From contig NZ_FOWR01000003.1 in NCBI RefSeq assembly GCF_900115495.1, positions 62,001 to 126,000 of the forward strand: a stretch of DNA of 64,000 bases, in the 5' to 3' direction. A program made the translations under genes and the position numbers. The notes under the pieces were generated by a model. The model ran no database searches, had not been told where the DNA came from, and saw only the letters and a list, made by a program, of their open reading frames with translations. Numbering within the stretch: the first letter of the stretch is position 1; each line of letters starts with the position of its first letter. Positions 8,783-17,720 of this stretch are shown one piece after another. This stretch comes from Enterovibrio norvegicus DSM 15893 (GTDB taxonomy: Bacteria; Pseudomonadota; Gammaproteobacteria; Enterobacterales; Vibrionaceae).

Positions 8783-9757
8783 TTAATTTGAAATGCGTGG
8801 GTCAAGCCAAACATACAAGATGTCGGCGATGAAATTCGCGGTCAGCACCGCCGTAACCAGAATCAGGAGAATCGCCTGAATCAACGGATAATCACGCGCA
8901 ACAATGCCTTTTAGCAGCACATTGCCAAGCCCTTGGTAGTTGAACACCACTTCGGTCATTATCGATCCCGCGAACGAAAAACCGATGGCCATCGCAATGG
9001 CTGTGGCAACAGGCAAAATCGCATTACGACCTGCATAGCGACTCATCACACGCACGCTGCTCAACCCTTTGGCTTCTGCCATCGTGACGTAATCCTCACC
9101 GAGCACATTGATCATGGCGTTACGCATGTTAAATACCCATGTCGCAATACCCACTATCACCATTGAGCCCACAGGCAATATCGCGTGTTTCAACACGCTG
9201 CCGATGAATTCAAGCGTAAACCCCGGATCCAATGACGGGTCGTAGGTATACGCCAGCGGTAACCATTCCAGTTGCAGCGCGAAAAAGTAAAACAAAAATA
9301 GCGCAGTCACCACGTACGGAAAGTTACTGATAAACGCCAGTAGCGGTGGCGCGATTTGACCAAATAAGCTCGTACGACGGTACGATGCATACGCGCCAAT
9401 ACTCACACCAATGGTCAATGCAACAATCAGCGAACCCAACGCGAGAAACAAAGTCCACGGCAACGCATTTGAAATCACTTCCGACACACTCACGGGGAAC
9501 ATCAATACGGATGGACCTAAATCCAAGGTGAACACGCTTTTGATGTACGCCAAGTACTGCATGAAGATGTTGCCATCAAGGAAGCCGTACATTTCACGCA
9601 CAGCATCCATTTGAGCTGGATCCATTCGGCCTTGTGCAGCAGCAAACAACGCTTCAACCGGATCGCCAGGCATTAAACGCGGCAACATAAAGTTGAACGT
9701 AATAGCAATGAAGAAGGCGGTGAAATAAAACATGAACCGCCGAAATAAAAATGACAT
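8783..9757 (-). CDS. Opp/Dpp-type ABC permease (DppB/OppB-like)
   Basis: 324 aa inner-membrane permease. It has the N-terminal RRFMFYFTAFFIAITFNFML helix, the MPGDPVEAL motif of DppB/OppB proteins, the EAA loop (EAKGLSSVRVMSRYAGRNA) and a last helix near VTAVLTANFIADILYVWLDP. The start is the ATG at 9757 with GAGGAG seven bases before it. A GTG at 9772 overlaps that Shine-Dalgarno and is less likely. The stop lies 10 bases before the next permease, as usual in an operon. Confidence 0.9.
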   Translation of the reverse strand: MSFLFRRFMFYFTAFFIAITFNFMLPRLMPGDPVEALFAAAQGRMDPAQMDAVREMYGFLDGNIFMQYLAYIKSVFTLDLGPSVLMFPVSVSEVISNALPWTLFLALGSLIVALTIGVSIGAYASYRRTSLFGQIAPPLLAFISNFPYVVTALFLFYFFALQLEWLPLAYTYDPSLDPGFTLEFIGSVLKHAILPVGSMVIVGIATWVFNMRNAMINVLGEDYVTMAEAKGLSSVRVMSRYAGRNAILPVATAIAMAIGFSFAGSIMTEVVFNYQGLGNVLLKGIVARDYPLIQAILLILVTAVLTANFIADILYVWLDPRISN

Positions 9758-9829
9758 CGCTTTGCTCCTCACTGGTGCGCGTTTAAAAGCGCACCTAGGT
9801 ACCTATCCAGAATACGTCTGCTGTTCGTG

Positions 9830-11464
9830 CTATTTCAGGTGCAGATTATTCAAGATGATCACGCGCTTACCACCGTCGTACCACACCGGTTGAATGTACG
9901 GGTCTTGCTCCGTTGGCCAACCTTCAATGCGTTTGGTGCTGTACTGGAACCACGTTGGGTTTGAGAACAAAGGAATAAACGGCAAATTCTCAGCCGTGAA
10001 TGCTTGCAACTTATCGAGAATCTCTTTCTGCTCAGCCTCATCACCAGCCTGACCAAATGCTTTGATCAAAGCATCAATCTCTGGAGAGTTCACACCGTGA
10101 CCTGCATGCCAGCTTGTGCCGATTCGCGCTGTATCAAAGTACTCTTGATAAGTCAGAATTGGGTTTGTCGCCACCAGCGACCAGTTGATCGCCATTTTGT
10201 AATTGCTCTGCTTCAACGATTTGTCATACACCGACCAATCAACCGTTTTCACTTTCGCTTTCACGCCCACTTCTTCGTAGTACTCACCGACCATCTGAAC
10301 CACTTGGATCCAATCCGTCCAGCCGTTAACCACCTGAATATTGAATTCAAACGGGTCGCCATTTGGCAGGTCACGGAAACCATCGCCGTCTTGATCTTTC
10401 AAACCCGCAGCGTCTAACAGTTCATTGGCTTTATCTTGATTAAACTCGGTGAGGTAACCGTATTTCGCAGACACATCGTCGCTGATGTGATTGGCGTACA
10501 AATCACCAATGCCGCCCGGATTAAAGTTCGCGGTTGGGTAGCCGTAGGCTGCAATATCAACAATGGCTTCGCGATCAAGCGCCATTGACAGGGCTTGGCG
10601 CACCTGCAAATTGTCAAACGGTGCTTCTTTGGTGTTCATGTAAAGGTGAATAGCATCGTTCGCTGGGTACCAATAAAAGTGGTTGTCTTTATCACGCTTA
10701 ACAAACGTGGATTCCACATCCGCAATGAAGTTTGAACCCCAATCAATTTCACCTTTGATCAGTGCAGGTTGAATCTGAGAGTTATCGTTGTACGAACGGA
10801 AGTTCACACAATCCAAATGCGGTTTGCCTTCGAGGTAGTAATTCGGGTTACGACACAGTTCCATCTGCTGAGGCTTGAGGAATTTTACCGTCGTCATTGG
10901 GCCGCTGCCCACAGGGTTTGGATTGGTAAAGGTGGTAGCGTTTTCCACCGTCGACCACACATGCTTCGGCAAGATGTGGTAAGCCTCTAAGTTCCAAATG
11001 AAGGTGGAATCAGGTTTGTTTAGCGTAAAGACAACGGCGTTGTCCTCAGTCGCTTCGACAGACTTGATCACACCACCCGACCAAATGCCTTTCAAATCAA
11101 ATGCAGGATTGGTTTTGGTCAGTTCAAAGCTAAACACCACATCTTCAGCCGTTAACGGTTGGCCGTCAGACCATGTCATGCCATCACGCATTTTCACAGT
11201 CAATGTGCTGAGGTCGTCTGAATATTCTGCAGATTCAGCAAGGCGATAATGTGTTTCGCCGGTCATGTTGTTAAACACAACCAACGGTTCGAAAATCACA
11301 CCGTTGACGAGATCTTTGGTGGTATACGGATTGAAGTTCTCAACAAATCCAGTGTTGATAACAGGGACGGTTAATGTGCCACCTTGTTTTACGTCTGCAG
11401 CTTGTACGCCAGACACGATGAAGGCACTAAAAATGCACGATGCCAGAATGGTTTTGTTTAGCAT
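9830..11464 (-). CDS. Family-5 extracellular solute-binding protein
   Basis: 544 aa. An N-terminal signal peptide of about 22 residues is cut probably after VQA, which makes it a soluble periplasmic protein. The SBP_bac_5 domain is recognised by FNPYTTKDLVNGVIFEPLV, the MRDGMTWSDGQPLTAEDVVFS segment and LSMALDREAIV. Homologous proteins bind peptides, nickel, or beta-linked oligosaccharides such as the chitooligosaccharide-binding protein of Vibrio. The LacI regulator and phosphorylase in this locus favour an oligosaccharide (inference). AAGGA lies eight bases before ATG 11464. It is the first gene of the operon, behind the promoter/operator described separately. Confidence 0.92.
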   Translation of the reverse strand: MLNKTILASCIFSAFIVSGVQAADVKQGGTLTVPVINTGFVENFNPYTTKDLVNGVIFEPLVVFNNMTGETHYRLAESAEYSDDLSTLTVKMRDGMTWSDGQPLTAEDVVFSFELTKTNPAFDLKGIWSGGVIKSVEATEDNAVVFTLNKPDSTFIWNLEAYHILPKHVWSTVENATTFTNPNPVGSGPMTTVKFLKPQQMELCRNPNYYLEGKPHLDCVNFRSYNDNSQIQPALIKGEIDWGSNFIADVESTFVKRDKDNHFYWYPANDAIHLYMNTKEAPFDNLQVRQALSMALDREAIVDIAAYGYPTANFNPGGIGDLYANHISDDVSAKYGYLTEFNQDKANELLDAAGLKDQDGDGFRDLPNGDPFEFNIQVVNGWTDWIQVVQMVGEYYEEVGVKAKVKTVDWSVYDKSLKQSNYKMAINWSLVATNPILTYQEYFDTARIGTSWHAGHGVNSPEIDALIKAFGQAGDEAEQKEILDKLQAFTAENLPFIPLFSNPTWFQYSTKRIEGWPTEQDPYIQPVWYDGGKRVIILNNLHLK

Positions 11465-11605
11465 GTAATCGTCCTTAATTTTCCATTAGTCAGAGAGACG
11501 CGACCCGATTCTTTTCGGCTTCGCCCCACACTTCTTATCGCTCTCTCACCGCTTCTCGTCGAAATACCACGTTCATCGCCAACGTTTGAAACAGAAAAAC
11601 ACACT

Positions 11606-11623
11606 AAAGAAAGCGCTTTCTTT
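11606..11623. promoter_or_regulatory. LacI-type operator of the sugar operon
   Basis: AAAGAAAGCGCTTTCTTT is a perfect 18-bp palindrome, the same sequence as at 5740-5757. It lies directly downstream of the proposed -10 element and should overlap the transcription start, a classical repressor position. Confidence 0.85.
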
Positions 11624-11629
11624 TGATTG

Positions 11630-11659
11630 ATGTTAGGTAAATGTACTAGGCGGCAACAA
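11630..11659 (-). promoter_or_regulatory. Candidate promoter of the sugar operon
   Basis: On the minus strand TTGTTG (11659-11654) and TAACAT (11635-11630) are separated by 18 bases. Transcription would start near 11623, inside the operator. Neither box is perfect, which fits an activator-dependent promoter. Confidence 0.5.
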
Positions 11660-11676
11660 CCGAATATTCACGTTTA

Positions 11677-11692
11677 TGTAACATTGATCACA
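11677..11692. promoter_or_regulatory. Candidate CRP (cAMP receptor protein) site
   Basis: TGTAACATTGATCACA matches the CRP consensus TGTGA-N6-TCACA in nine of ten positions. Its centre is about 61.5 bases upstream of the predicted start, the standard class I activator position. Confidence 0.55.
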
Positions 11693-11945
11693 ACTATTTC
11701 TTGCCATTCATCATGCATTATTACTTATGAGACACATATGCATACTGAAGTGTAGTGCAGGAAAAAGAAATTGCGTTTTATTTGTTATTTATCATAAAGA
11801 TAGAAATAACGCCTACATTGTCAGGTTTCTCGGCGTTCACTGTCTAGATACTCGCAAACCGTTAACCATGACGACGCTAGATGAATGAATTCAAGCCTTA
11901 TTAGGCCTAGTTCATGTATTCACACTAACCTGCCTCATTTTTGAT

Positions 11946-12221
11946 TCATTCGTAAAATGAGATCAAACGATCGCCCTGTTTCACTGGCCAACATTGAGGC
12001 AAATAGCGCCAATTATTGGGGATTTCCCGTGATTCAGGCAGCGTTGTTACATTGCGTTGCAAACGAGTTGGGGTTGATTGCGTAACAAGATGTCGAATAG
12101 GGTTAATAAACTGAGTGTGATAGGTAAAAGAACGCAACAACACCTCACCTTCTATTGAACAAATCGCATTCAGATACATGAAAAAAGTATATTCAAACGG
12201 GTTTATTTGGCATTTGTTCAC
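11946..12221 (-). CDS. Doubtful small hypothetical protein
   Basis: 91-codon frame starting with GTG, with AAGG five bases upstream. The predicted protein has no recognisable domain, signal or membrane segment. It occupies the middle of the long intergenic region. It is reported only because the start has some ribosome binding potential; it may well be noise. Confidence 0.2.
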   Translation of the reverse strand: MNKCQINPFEYTFFMYLNAICSIEGEVLLRSFTYHTQFINPIRHLVTQSTPTRLQRNVTTLPESREIPNNWRYLPQCWPVKQGDRLISFYE

Positions 12222-12309
12222 AGAACCTTGCGTTTAAAGCTGGAAAAACCAAAGCAGGGATTGATAAAATCGCTCGCATTATCACAGCAAGTAAAGAGAG
12301 TGACCCCCC

Positions 12310-13032
12310 ATGGGACGCAGTTTCGAAGTTCGCAAAAATTCAATGGCGAAAACCCAAGGCGCCAAAGTTAAGCTGTACTCAAAGTACGGTAAAGAAATCT
12401 ACGTTATCGCGAAGAACGGCGGCGGTGACCCAGACACCAACCTGTCTCTGAAACGCATGATCGAAAAAGCGAAGAAAGATCAGGTGCCAGCGCACGTGAT
12501 TGAGAAAGCGATCGAGAAAGCAGCCGGTGGTGGTGGTGAGAACTATGAAGTAGCACGCTACGAAGGTTTTGGCCCAGGTAACTGTTCAGTGATCGTTGAC
12601 TGCCTAACAGACAACAACAACCGTACCTACATGGAAGTGCGCCAATGCTTCGTGAAAACCCACGCTAAGATTGGCGGCCCAGGTACTGTTGCTCATATGT
12701 TTGATCACCAAGCTGTGTTCCAATTTGCTGGTGACGACGAAGAAGCAGTACTTGAAGCACTAATGATGGCTGATGTCGATGTGACTGACATCGAGTGTGA
12801 AGACGGCGTGATCACCGTGTTTGCCCCTCACACTGAGTTCTTCAAAGTGAAAAACGCACTGGCCGAATCTATGCCAGAAGTGACACTAGACGTTGAAGAA
12901 ATCACCTTCGTTCCACAAACCATGACTGCGGTAACTGGCGACGACATTGCAACGTTCGACAAGTTTATCGACATGCTGAACGATTGTGACGACGTACAAA
13001 ACGTTTACCACAACGCTGAAATCGAAGATTAA
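12310..13032 (+). CDS. YebC/PmpR family protein, YeeN type
   Basis: 240 aa cytoplasmic protein of the YebC/PmpR (TACO1) family. The start [19 protein letters not shown] and the segments [16 protein letters not shown] and [20 protein letters not shown] are those of the YeeN branch seen in enterics and vibrios, rather than canonical YebC next to ruvC. The C terminus [14 protein letters not shown] is also typical. YebC proteins were long listed as DNA-binding regulators and more recently as translation factors acting on the ribosome; the role of the YeeN branch is unclear. Monocistronic, followed by a strong terminator. Confidence 0.92.
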   Translation: MGRSFEVRKNSMAKTQGAKVKLYSKYGKEIYVIAKNGGGDPDTNLSLKRMIEKAKKDQVPAHVIEKAIEKAAGGGGENYEVARYEGFGPGNCSVIVDCLTDNNNRTYMEVRQCFVKTHAKIGGPGTVAHMFDHQAVFQFAGDDEEAVLEALMMADVDVTDIECEDGVITVFAPHTEFFKVKNALAESMPEVTLDVEEITFVPQTMTAVTGDDIATFDKFIDMLNDCDDVQNVYHNAEIED

Positions 13033-13050
13033 TCTTCCTTCTGCGTTTGG

Positions 13051-13075
13051 AAATGCCCGGCTCAGCCGGGCATTT
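13051..13075 (+). terminator. Terminator after the YeeN-type gene
   Basis: Perfect stem AAATGCCCGGC/GCCGGGCATTT with a three-base loop. The T-run is short, so termination may rely on stem strength. Confidence 0.8.
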
Positions 13076-13107
13076 TCCGTTTATATCCTTACCAACAGGA
13101 TTCCATT

Positions 13108-13458
13108 ATGGAACAGCAAGAATTCGAAACACTGGTAAAAGCCCTGAGTGAAAAAACCAGCTTGCCAGAAGCACTCGAGGTGCTTAAAGCGTGTGAAGAC
13201 GAAGAAGTCGCTGCTGCAGCAAGTGCTATGACGGGTCAATTTGCATTGGCAGAAGTAGAAGGTGAAAACCGTGTTTACCATGTATTCACTGAGCAAAACG
13301 ATAGCGGTGAAGAAGAAGAGTTCGTCGAGCACGTGATGAACGTGGGCGAAGATGTCATGGTATTCGTTGCATGGTTCTTCTATACCCAATTCGAAATCAC
13401 AGATCGCGACACATACGCCGCTGCAGGTCGTGTGTTCAAGAAGCCAAAGCGTCGTTAA
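13108..13458 (+). CDS. Small acidic protein of unknown function
   Basis: 116 aa, very acidic in the middle (stretches of Glu/Asp such as GEEEEFVEHV), with a basic tail KKPKRR. No signal peptide or membrane helix, so probably cytoplasmic. I do not recognise the family. The ATG at 13108 follows CCAACAGGA. The gene is framed by two strong terminators, so it is a one-gene unit, and its codon use looks like that of its neighbours. Conserved hypothetical at best; no function inferred. Confidence 0.75.
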   Translation: MEQQEFETLVKALSEKTSLPEALEVLKACEDEEVAAAASAMTGQFALAEVEGENRVYHVFTEQNDSGEEEEFVEHVMNVGEDVMVFVAWFFYTQFEITDRDTYAAAGRVFKKPKRR

Positions 13459-13498
13459 TTCTCGCTGACCGTTTCATTTAGATCTGTTCATTATTCTT

Positions 13499-13526
13499 AA
13501 GCCAGAGCCACCGCTCTGGCTTTTTC
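13499..13526 (+). terminator. Intrinsic terminator
   Basis: Stem AAGCCAGAGC/GCTCTGGCTT, four-base loop CACC, then a T-rich run. Confidence 0.9.
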
Positions 13527-13728
13527 TTTTGCGCGTTTTCCTTCCTCGCTTACATGCATTTTTCTAGTCAAATCCCACTACTGTCAAAACGTGCACGTTT
13601 ATTTCTTCTATTTGCGATTGAGCTAAAACCCATCGCGTGCTTGTCCAACTATCTGGGCGGTATATTCGAGTCATACACCAATGATGACGATAACCCCCAC
13701 AGGATGGGGGAAGGAATAAGAGGGATTT

Positions 13729-15477
13729 ATGTATTTAGGCATATCTTGCACCGGACATGATAATTCCATCGCGCTAGTGAATAGCGATGGCAAGGTTCTC
13801 TATGCACAAGCGGTCGAACGGGAAACACAGACAAAACACGGTTTCAGCGTATGCCCAGATCAACCTTATAAGCTGGCAAAATTGATCAAGCAATATGCGC
13901 CAAATGCCACGCATCTGACTATCTGCAAATCGTGGCCTGAAGATACGCCGCAAAAAATGGGAAGCGAGATTAATAACATCGCCATGGCCGATTACGACGG
14001 CATAGTGAGAGAAGTTGCAGGCATTTTTAAAGGCGTGCAGACACACAACATGAATGATGTTTTCCTACCAAACATTCAAATGGGCGGTGGCGGAGCAAAA
14101 CGCGCCGCGATGGCGCTAAACCTCACCACAGACACACGTCAATTTGATCACCACTCCAGCCACGCCGCCTTTGCCTGCTACTCGAGTCCTTTTGATGAAG
14201 CCGCATGTCTTGTCATGGACGGTTATGGGGAAGATTCTGCACAATCCATCTTTGTCTACAAAGACAACAAACTTGAAAAACTCCCCAAGCCTGCCTACCT
14301 CGGCGAGCTAAACCAATTATCGGCAAGCCTTGGTGTCTACTATGGTGTCACCGTGTGTCGTCTCTGTGGGTTTGCAATGGACTCAGGGGAAGAATGGAAG
14401 GTAATGGGCTTAGCGCCATACGGAGAGCTCAATGAGCCCGTACTTGCGCTTCTTCGGAAACACATTGCAGTGAAAGATGGCTACCTCACCCTGCCTGAAG
14501 GTTCAACAGCGGCGCTTGCAGCACTTCGTCCTCACACTCGCCCGTACGGGCAATTCCCGAAAGAAGCGGCAGATCTGGCCTACACCGCTCAATACCATTT
14601 CAACGAACTGATGGCGGAAATCCTCACCCATGTCCACGCCGTAACAGGCATGGACAATATCGTCATCACTGGAGGATGCGCCCTAAACTCATCGTTCAAC
14701 GGTCGCGTTATCGAAAACACCCCATTCAGTGATCTGTTTGTACCTTGTGCTCCAGGGGATGATGGCAACTCTGTGGGCGCTGCCTTGCTCGCCGTAAAAC
14801 AAGACTTCCCGGATAAAGTGATTCAAAACCGTCTTCAAACGCCGTATTTAGGCGACGAAATTTTGGAAGAGGAAGTCGAAAACTTCATCGAAAAAAGTGG
14901 CTTTGGCAATGTCCACAAACACGATTGGCAGGATCTTTATCAAAACGTCGCGCACATGATGGCAGAAGGAAAAGTCGTCGCATGGGTGCAAGGTCGTGCA
15001 GAATTTGGCCCCCGCGCATTAGGTCATCGTTCTATCCTTGCAGATTCACGCTCGATCGAAATGAAAACCAAAATTAACGCTGCGGTGAAGTTTCGTGAAC
15101 CTTTCCGCCCTTTCGCACCGATGATCCTAGCAGACAAAGGGGATGAATATTTCGAAAACTACCATGACACGCCTTATATGGAGAAGGTCGCAACCTTCAA
15201 ACCCCTCATTCGCGAAGCCGTTTCAGCGGTATGCCATGCCGACAACACAGGGCGTTTACAATCCGTCACCAAAGAACGTAATGCGCACGTTTATCACCTG
15301 ATTGAAGCGTTTGAAAGAATCACGGGGGTGCCCGTGATCATCAACACCAGCTTGAACGTGATGGGGAAACCTATCGTGTCGAGCTTAAACGACGCGGTAA
15401 TGACCTTCCTCACGACGGATATCGAAGTACTGGTGATGGGGCAATATGTCTTTACCAAGGGGCAGGCAATCCGCTAG
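13729..15477 (+). CDS. NodU/CmcH/TobZ-family carbamoyltransferase
   Basis: 582 aa. The N-terminal Kae1-like ASKHA domain starts with YLGISCTGHDNSIALV and contains the metal-binding FDHHSSHAA segment and VMDGYGEDSA. SGEEWKVMGLAPYG, VITGGCALNSSFNGR and APGDDGNSVGAAL follow. The C-terminal YrdC-like carbamoyltransferase domain has QGRAEFGPRALGHRSILAD and FRPFAPMIL. Family members use carbamoyl phosphate and ATP, via carbamoyl-AMP, to carbamoylate hydroxyls of antibiotics or Nod factors. The length is normal and all motifs look intact. GGAAGG lies in the leader of ATG 13729. No biosynthetic partner gene lies next to it, so the acceptor is unknown. Confidence 0.9.
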   Translation: MYLGISCTGHDNSIALVNSDGKVLYAQAVERETQTKHGFSVCPDQPYKLAKLIKQYAPNATHLTICKSWPEDTPQKMGSEINNIAMADYDGIVREVAGIFKGVQTHNMNDVFLPNIQMGGGGAKRAAMALNLTTDTRQFDHHSSHAAFACYSSPFDEAACLVMDGYGEDSAQSIFVYKDNKLEKLPKPAYLGELNQLSASLGVYYGVTVCRLCGFAMDSGEEWKVMGLAPYGELNEPVLALLRKHIAVKDGYLTLPEGSTAALAALRPHTRPYGQFPKEAADLAYTAQYHFNELMAEILTHVHAVTGMDNIVITGGCALNSSFNGRVIENTPFSDLFVPCAPGDDGNSVGAALLAVKQDFPDKVIQNRLQTPYLGDEILEEEVENFIEKSGFGNVHKHDWQDLYQNVAHMMAEGKVVAWVQGRAEFGPRALGHRSILADSRSIEMKTKINAAVKFREPFRPFAPMILADKGDEYFENYHDTPYMEKVATFKPLIREAVSAVCHADNTGRLQSVTKERNAHVYHLIEAFERITGVPVIINTSLNVMGKPIVSSLNDAVMTFLTTDIEVLVMGQYVFTKGQAIR

Positions 15478-15506
15478 TACCTCATGCATTACATTCCCGC
15501 GCAAAC

Positions 15507-15539
15507 AAAACAGGCTAGGTTTCCACCTAGCCTGTTTTT
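15507..15539. terminator. Bidirectional terminator between convergent genes
   Basis: AAAACAGGCTAGGT/ACCTAGCCTGTTTT perfect stem with a TTCC loop, flanked by A- and T-tracts. Confidence 0.92.
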
Positions 15540-15577
15540 ATCTGTGATTCACGCAAAAGCGAAAACCTTGCTTGCAG

Positions 15578-16381
15578 TTATGCACCGATAACGGATTCAA
15601 CGGCTTTGATGACCTCGAGCGATTTTTGGTCATTGAGCCCTTCTGGATGAGGTGATGCAAATCGACGTGCGTCATTATCAAAGTACTTTCCAGACGCATC
15701 TGCAAACTCTTCGCTTAACGCAGCACGCACCAAAATATCCACACCAATGCTCAAATCGTTGCCCGCCACGCCAAAGCCTTCTTTCACCATTTTACTGGCA
15801 AGCATTGAGCCCGGGTTAACCGCGACAATCATGGGGCCGTTATCACCCCATTGCTTCGCAAGTGCGCGTGTCCACATTGTTATAGCCAGTTTACTTTGCG
15901 CATAGGCTTCAAATTCATCGTTCAGTTTTACTTTACCGACAATGGCATCAAGGTTGACGGGCGCTTGTGCAGCAGAAGACAAGTTCACAATACGGCTGCT
16001 TGCTTCCATGATCGGCAATAACGCTTGCGTCAGCAGGTAAGGGGAAATGGTATTCACAACAAAGCGCGCGTCCATATCGTCTTTAGTGATCGGATCCGCC
16101 ATGCGGAATACACCCGCGTTGTTAAGCAATACATCAATCTTGCTGAAGCGGCTCTTCACTGCATTCGCCATTTCTGCCACATCATTTAGATTGGTAAGGT
16201 CAGCAACAAAGCTATCAACGTTCCCACTGTTACTAATGGCTGATAGCGTTTTTTCCACGTCATTCAGTTTGGCAGCATTACGGCCATGAATAAGCAAATT
16301 GTGCCCCTGTGCAGCCAGCGTTTTCGCTGTTTCCAAGCCAATTCCGTCAGTCGCACCTGTAATGAGAATGTTCTTCGTCAT
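15578..16381 (-). CDS. Short-chain dehydrogenase/reductase
   Basis: 267 aa classical-type SDR. The NAD(P)-binding motif TGATDGIG is at residues 8-15, NNAG at 87-90, catalytic serine in NLSSAAQ (135-136), and Tyr160/Lys164 in YAQSK. R34 after the second strand (IHGRN) suggests NADP(H) preference. The sequence between the active-site Ser and Tyr resembles the retinol-dehydrogenase/light-dependent reductase-like branch; the substrate is unknown. It is divergent from a LysR regulator 218 bases away, which probably controls it. No signal peptide. Confidence 0.9.
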   Translation of the reverse strand: MTKNILITGATDGIGLETAKTLAAQGHNLLIHGRNAAKLNDVEKTLSAISNSGNVDSFVADLTNLNDVAEMANAVKSRFSKIDVLLNNAGVFRMADPITKDDMDARFVVNTISPYLLTQALLPIMEASSRIVNLSSAAQAPVNLDAIVGKVKLNDEFEAYAQSKLAITMWTRALAKQWGDNGPMIVAVNPGSMLASKMVKEGFGVAGNDLSIGVDILVRAALSEEFADASGKYFDNDARRFASPHPEGLNDQKSLEVIKAVESVIGA

Positions 16382-16614
16382 GTTTTTCTTCCCTTAATTT
16401 AAGCTTGAGAGGCAACGTCCAAAAGAACGTCGTTAGCCACACGGTTCAATGTAAACCCTTAACGGCAACACAAGCGTAACCATTTGCATCATCCACGTTT
16501 ATGCGATACATAATATTAAATATTTATAAATTGATAATCCCCCTAATAAAAGATTCACTTTATAGAATTCATTGATAATCATCATACAAAATCGTCGCGA
16601 TGGAACCGCAGAGC

Positions 16615-17529
16615 ATGAACATTGATCATTTAAAACTTTTCGTACGCTTGGCATCCACAAACAACATCAGTGTCGCTGGGCGTGAGTTAGCGCTTTCCCC
16701 TGCCGTTTCCAGTGCCTACATCAGTAAACTTGAAGCTTGCTTGGGTGTTCGTTTGGTGCATAGAACCACGCGAAAAGTCTCACTGACAGAAGAAGGCGAT
16801 GCCTTCCTTCCTTATGCAGAAGATGTGTTAGCCAGCGTTGAAGCGGCCTATTCGTCTGTTGGCGTTGGAGCCAATGCGCCGCGTGGCATTTTAAGGGTTA
16901 CCGCGCCGGCCTCGTTCGGACGCATGCACTTGATGCCCGCGTTAAAGGGCTTTCTTACTGAATACCCCGATGTGAAATTGGACTTCCGCTTTTCTGATTC
17001 CATCGTCGATTTGATCGAAGGGGGTTTTGATATCGCTATCCGAAATGCAGAACTGAAAGACTCTTCGTTAATCGCAAGAAAACTGGCGACCGACCGTCGT
17101 GTTATCTGCGCCTCTCCCGCGTACTTAGAAAAATACGGCAAACCTACATCGCCAAAAGAATTGAAAGATCACCTTTGCATTCACCTCTCTCAATTGGACC
17201 TATGGATATTTGATGGGCCAGATGGAAGAGAGAGTGTTAAAACACAGAGCGTTCTGAGAACCGACAGCGGTGATGTGGTGCGCGATGCCTGCATTGATGG
17301 CATTGGCATTGCGATTAACTCCACATGGAGTGTATTTGAACACCTCCAGAAAGGAGAGTTGGTAGAAATCCTCAGTGATTACTCGCTGGTATCTGACACG
17401 GCTATTTGGGCGCTGTACCCAAGCTCACGCCAGCTCGCACCCAAGGTACGTGCTTTCATTGATTACTACGCGGCCCGTTTTGCAGACACTCCCTGCTGGG
17501 CCGTGGAGCACTCAAACAAAACGCGCTAA
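16615..17529 (+). CDS. LysR family transcriptional regulator
   Basis: About 304 aa. The N-terminal winged HTH (MNIDHLKLFVRLASTNNISVAG...SPAVSSAYISKLEACLGVRLVHRTTRKVSLTEEG, split here by dots) and the LysR substrate domain are clear. RVTAPASFGRMHLMP and the rest of the domain place it in the CrgA/DsdC-like group often seen next to oxidoreductases. ATG 16615 gives the usual N terminus; ATG 16600 is an in-frame alternative five codons earlier. In the shared control region TTGATAATC occurs twice (16531 and 16572), a possible binding element. Probable regulator of the divergent SDR gene (inference from position). Confidence 0.9.
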   Translation: MNIDHLKLFVRLASTNNISVAGRELALSPAVSSAYISKLEACLGVRLVHRTTRKVSLTEEGDAFLPYAEDVLASVEAAYSSVGVGANAPRGILRVTAPASFGRMHLMPALKGFLTEYPDVKLDFRFSDSIVDLIEGGFDIAIRNAELKDSSLIARKLATDRRVICASPAYLEKYGKPTSPKELKDHLCIHLSQLDLWIFDGPDGRESVKTQSVLRTDSGDVVRDACIDGIGIAINSTWSVFEHLQKGELVEILSDYSLVSDTAIWALYPSSRQLAPKVRAFIDYYAARFADTPCWAVEHSNKTR

Positions 17530-17547
17530 ACAACGCAAATAACACCT

Positions 17548-17588
17548 GATGCTCTCATGACGTTGAACCCTGAGAGCATCTGCTTTTT
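17548..17588 (+). terminator. Terminator after the LysR gene
   Basis: Stem GATGCTCTCA/TGAGAGCATC with a 13-base loop, followed by TGCTTTTTT. Confidence 0.85.
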
Positions 17589-17720
17589 TACACACCTTTC
17601 AACCCCCTCCATACATAAAAATCGGTAAGTCATTATCTCCTATCGAAATTAATGCTACCCTCACCGCATTAATTTCTGGCGCGAGTCGTCAGATCACCCA
17701 TAAAAATAAGCATACAGACT

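Larger units (their letters stand above)
11465..12309. other. Long intergenic region between divergent units
   Basis: About 845 bases. The left part carries the control region of the sugar operon (11606-11692). The rest holds no element I can name apart from the doubtful minus-strand frame at 11946-12221. No convincing promoter for the plus-strand gene at 12310 was fixed. Confidence 0.5.

Noticed and set aside
5771-11464. Dipeptide/oligopeptide importer (Dpp/Opp) as the operon function
   Set aside because: The family would allow it, but the LacI regulator with shared operators and the phosphorylase argue for oligosaccharide uptake.
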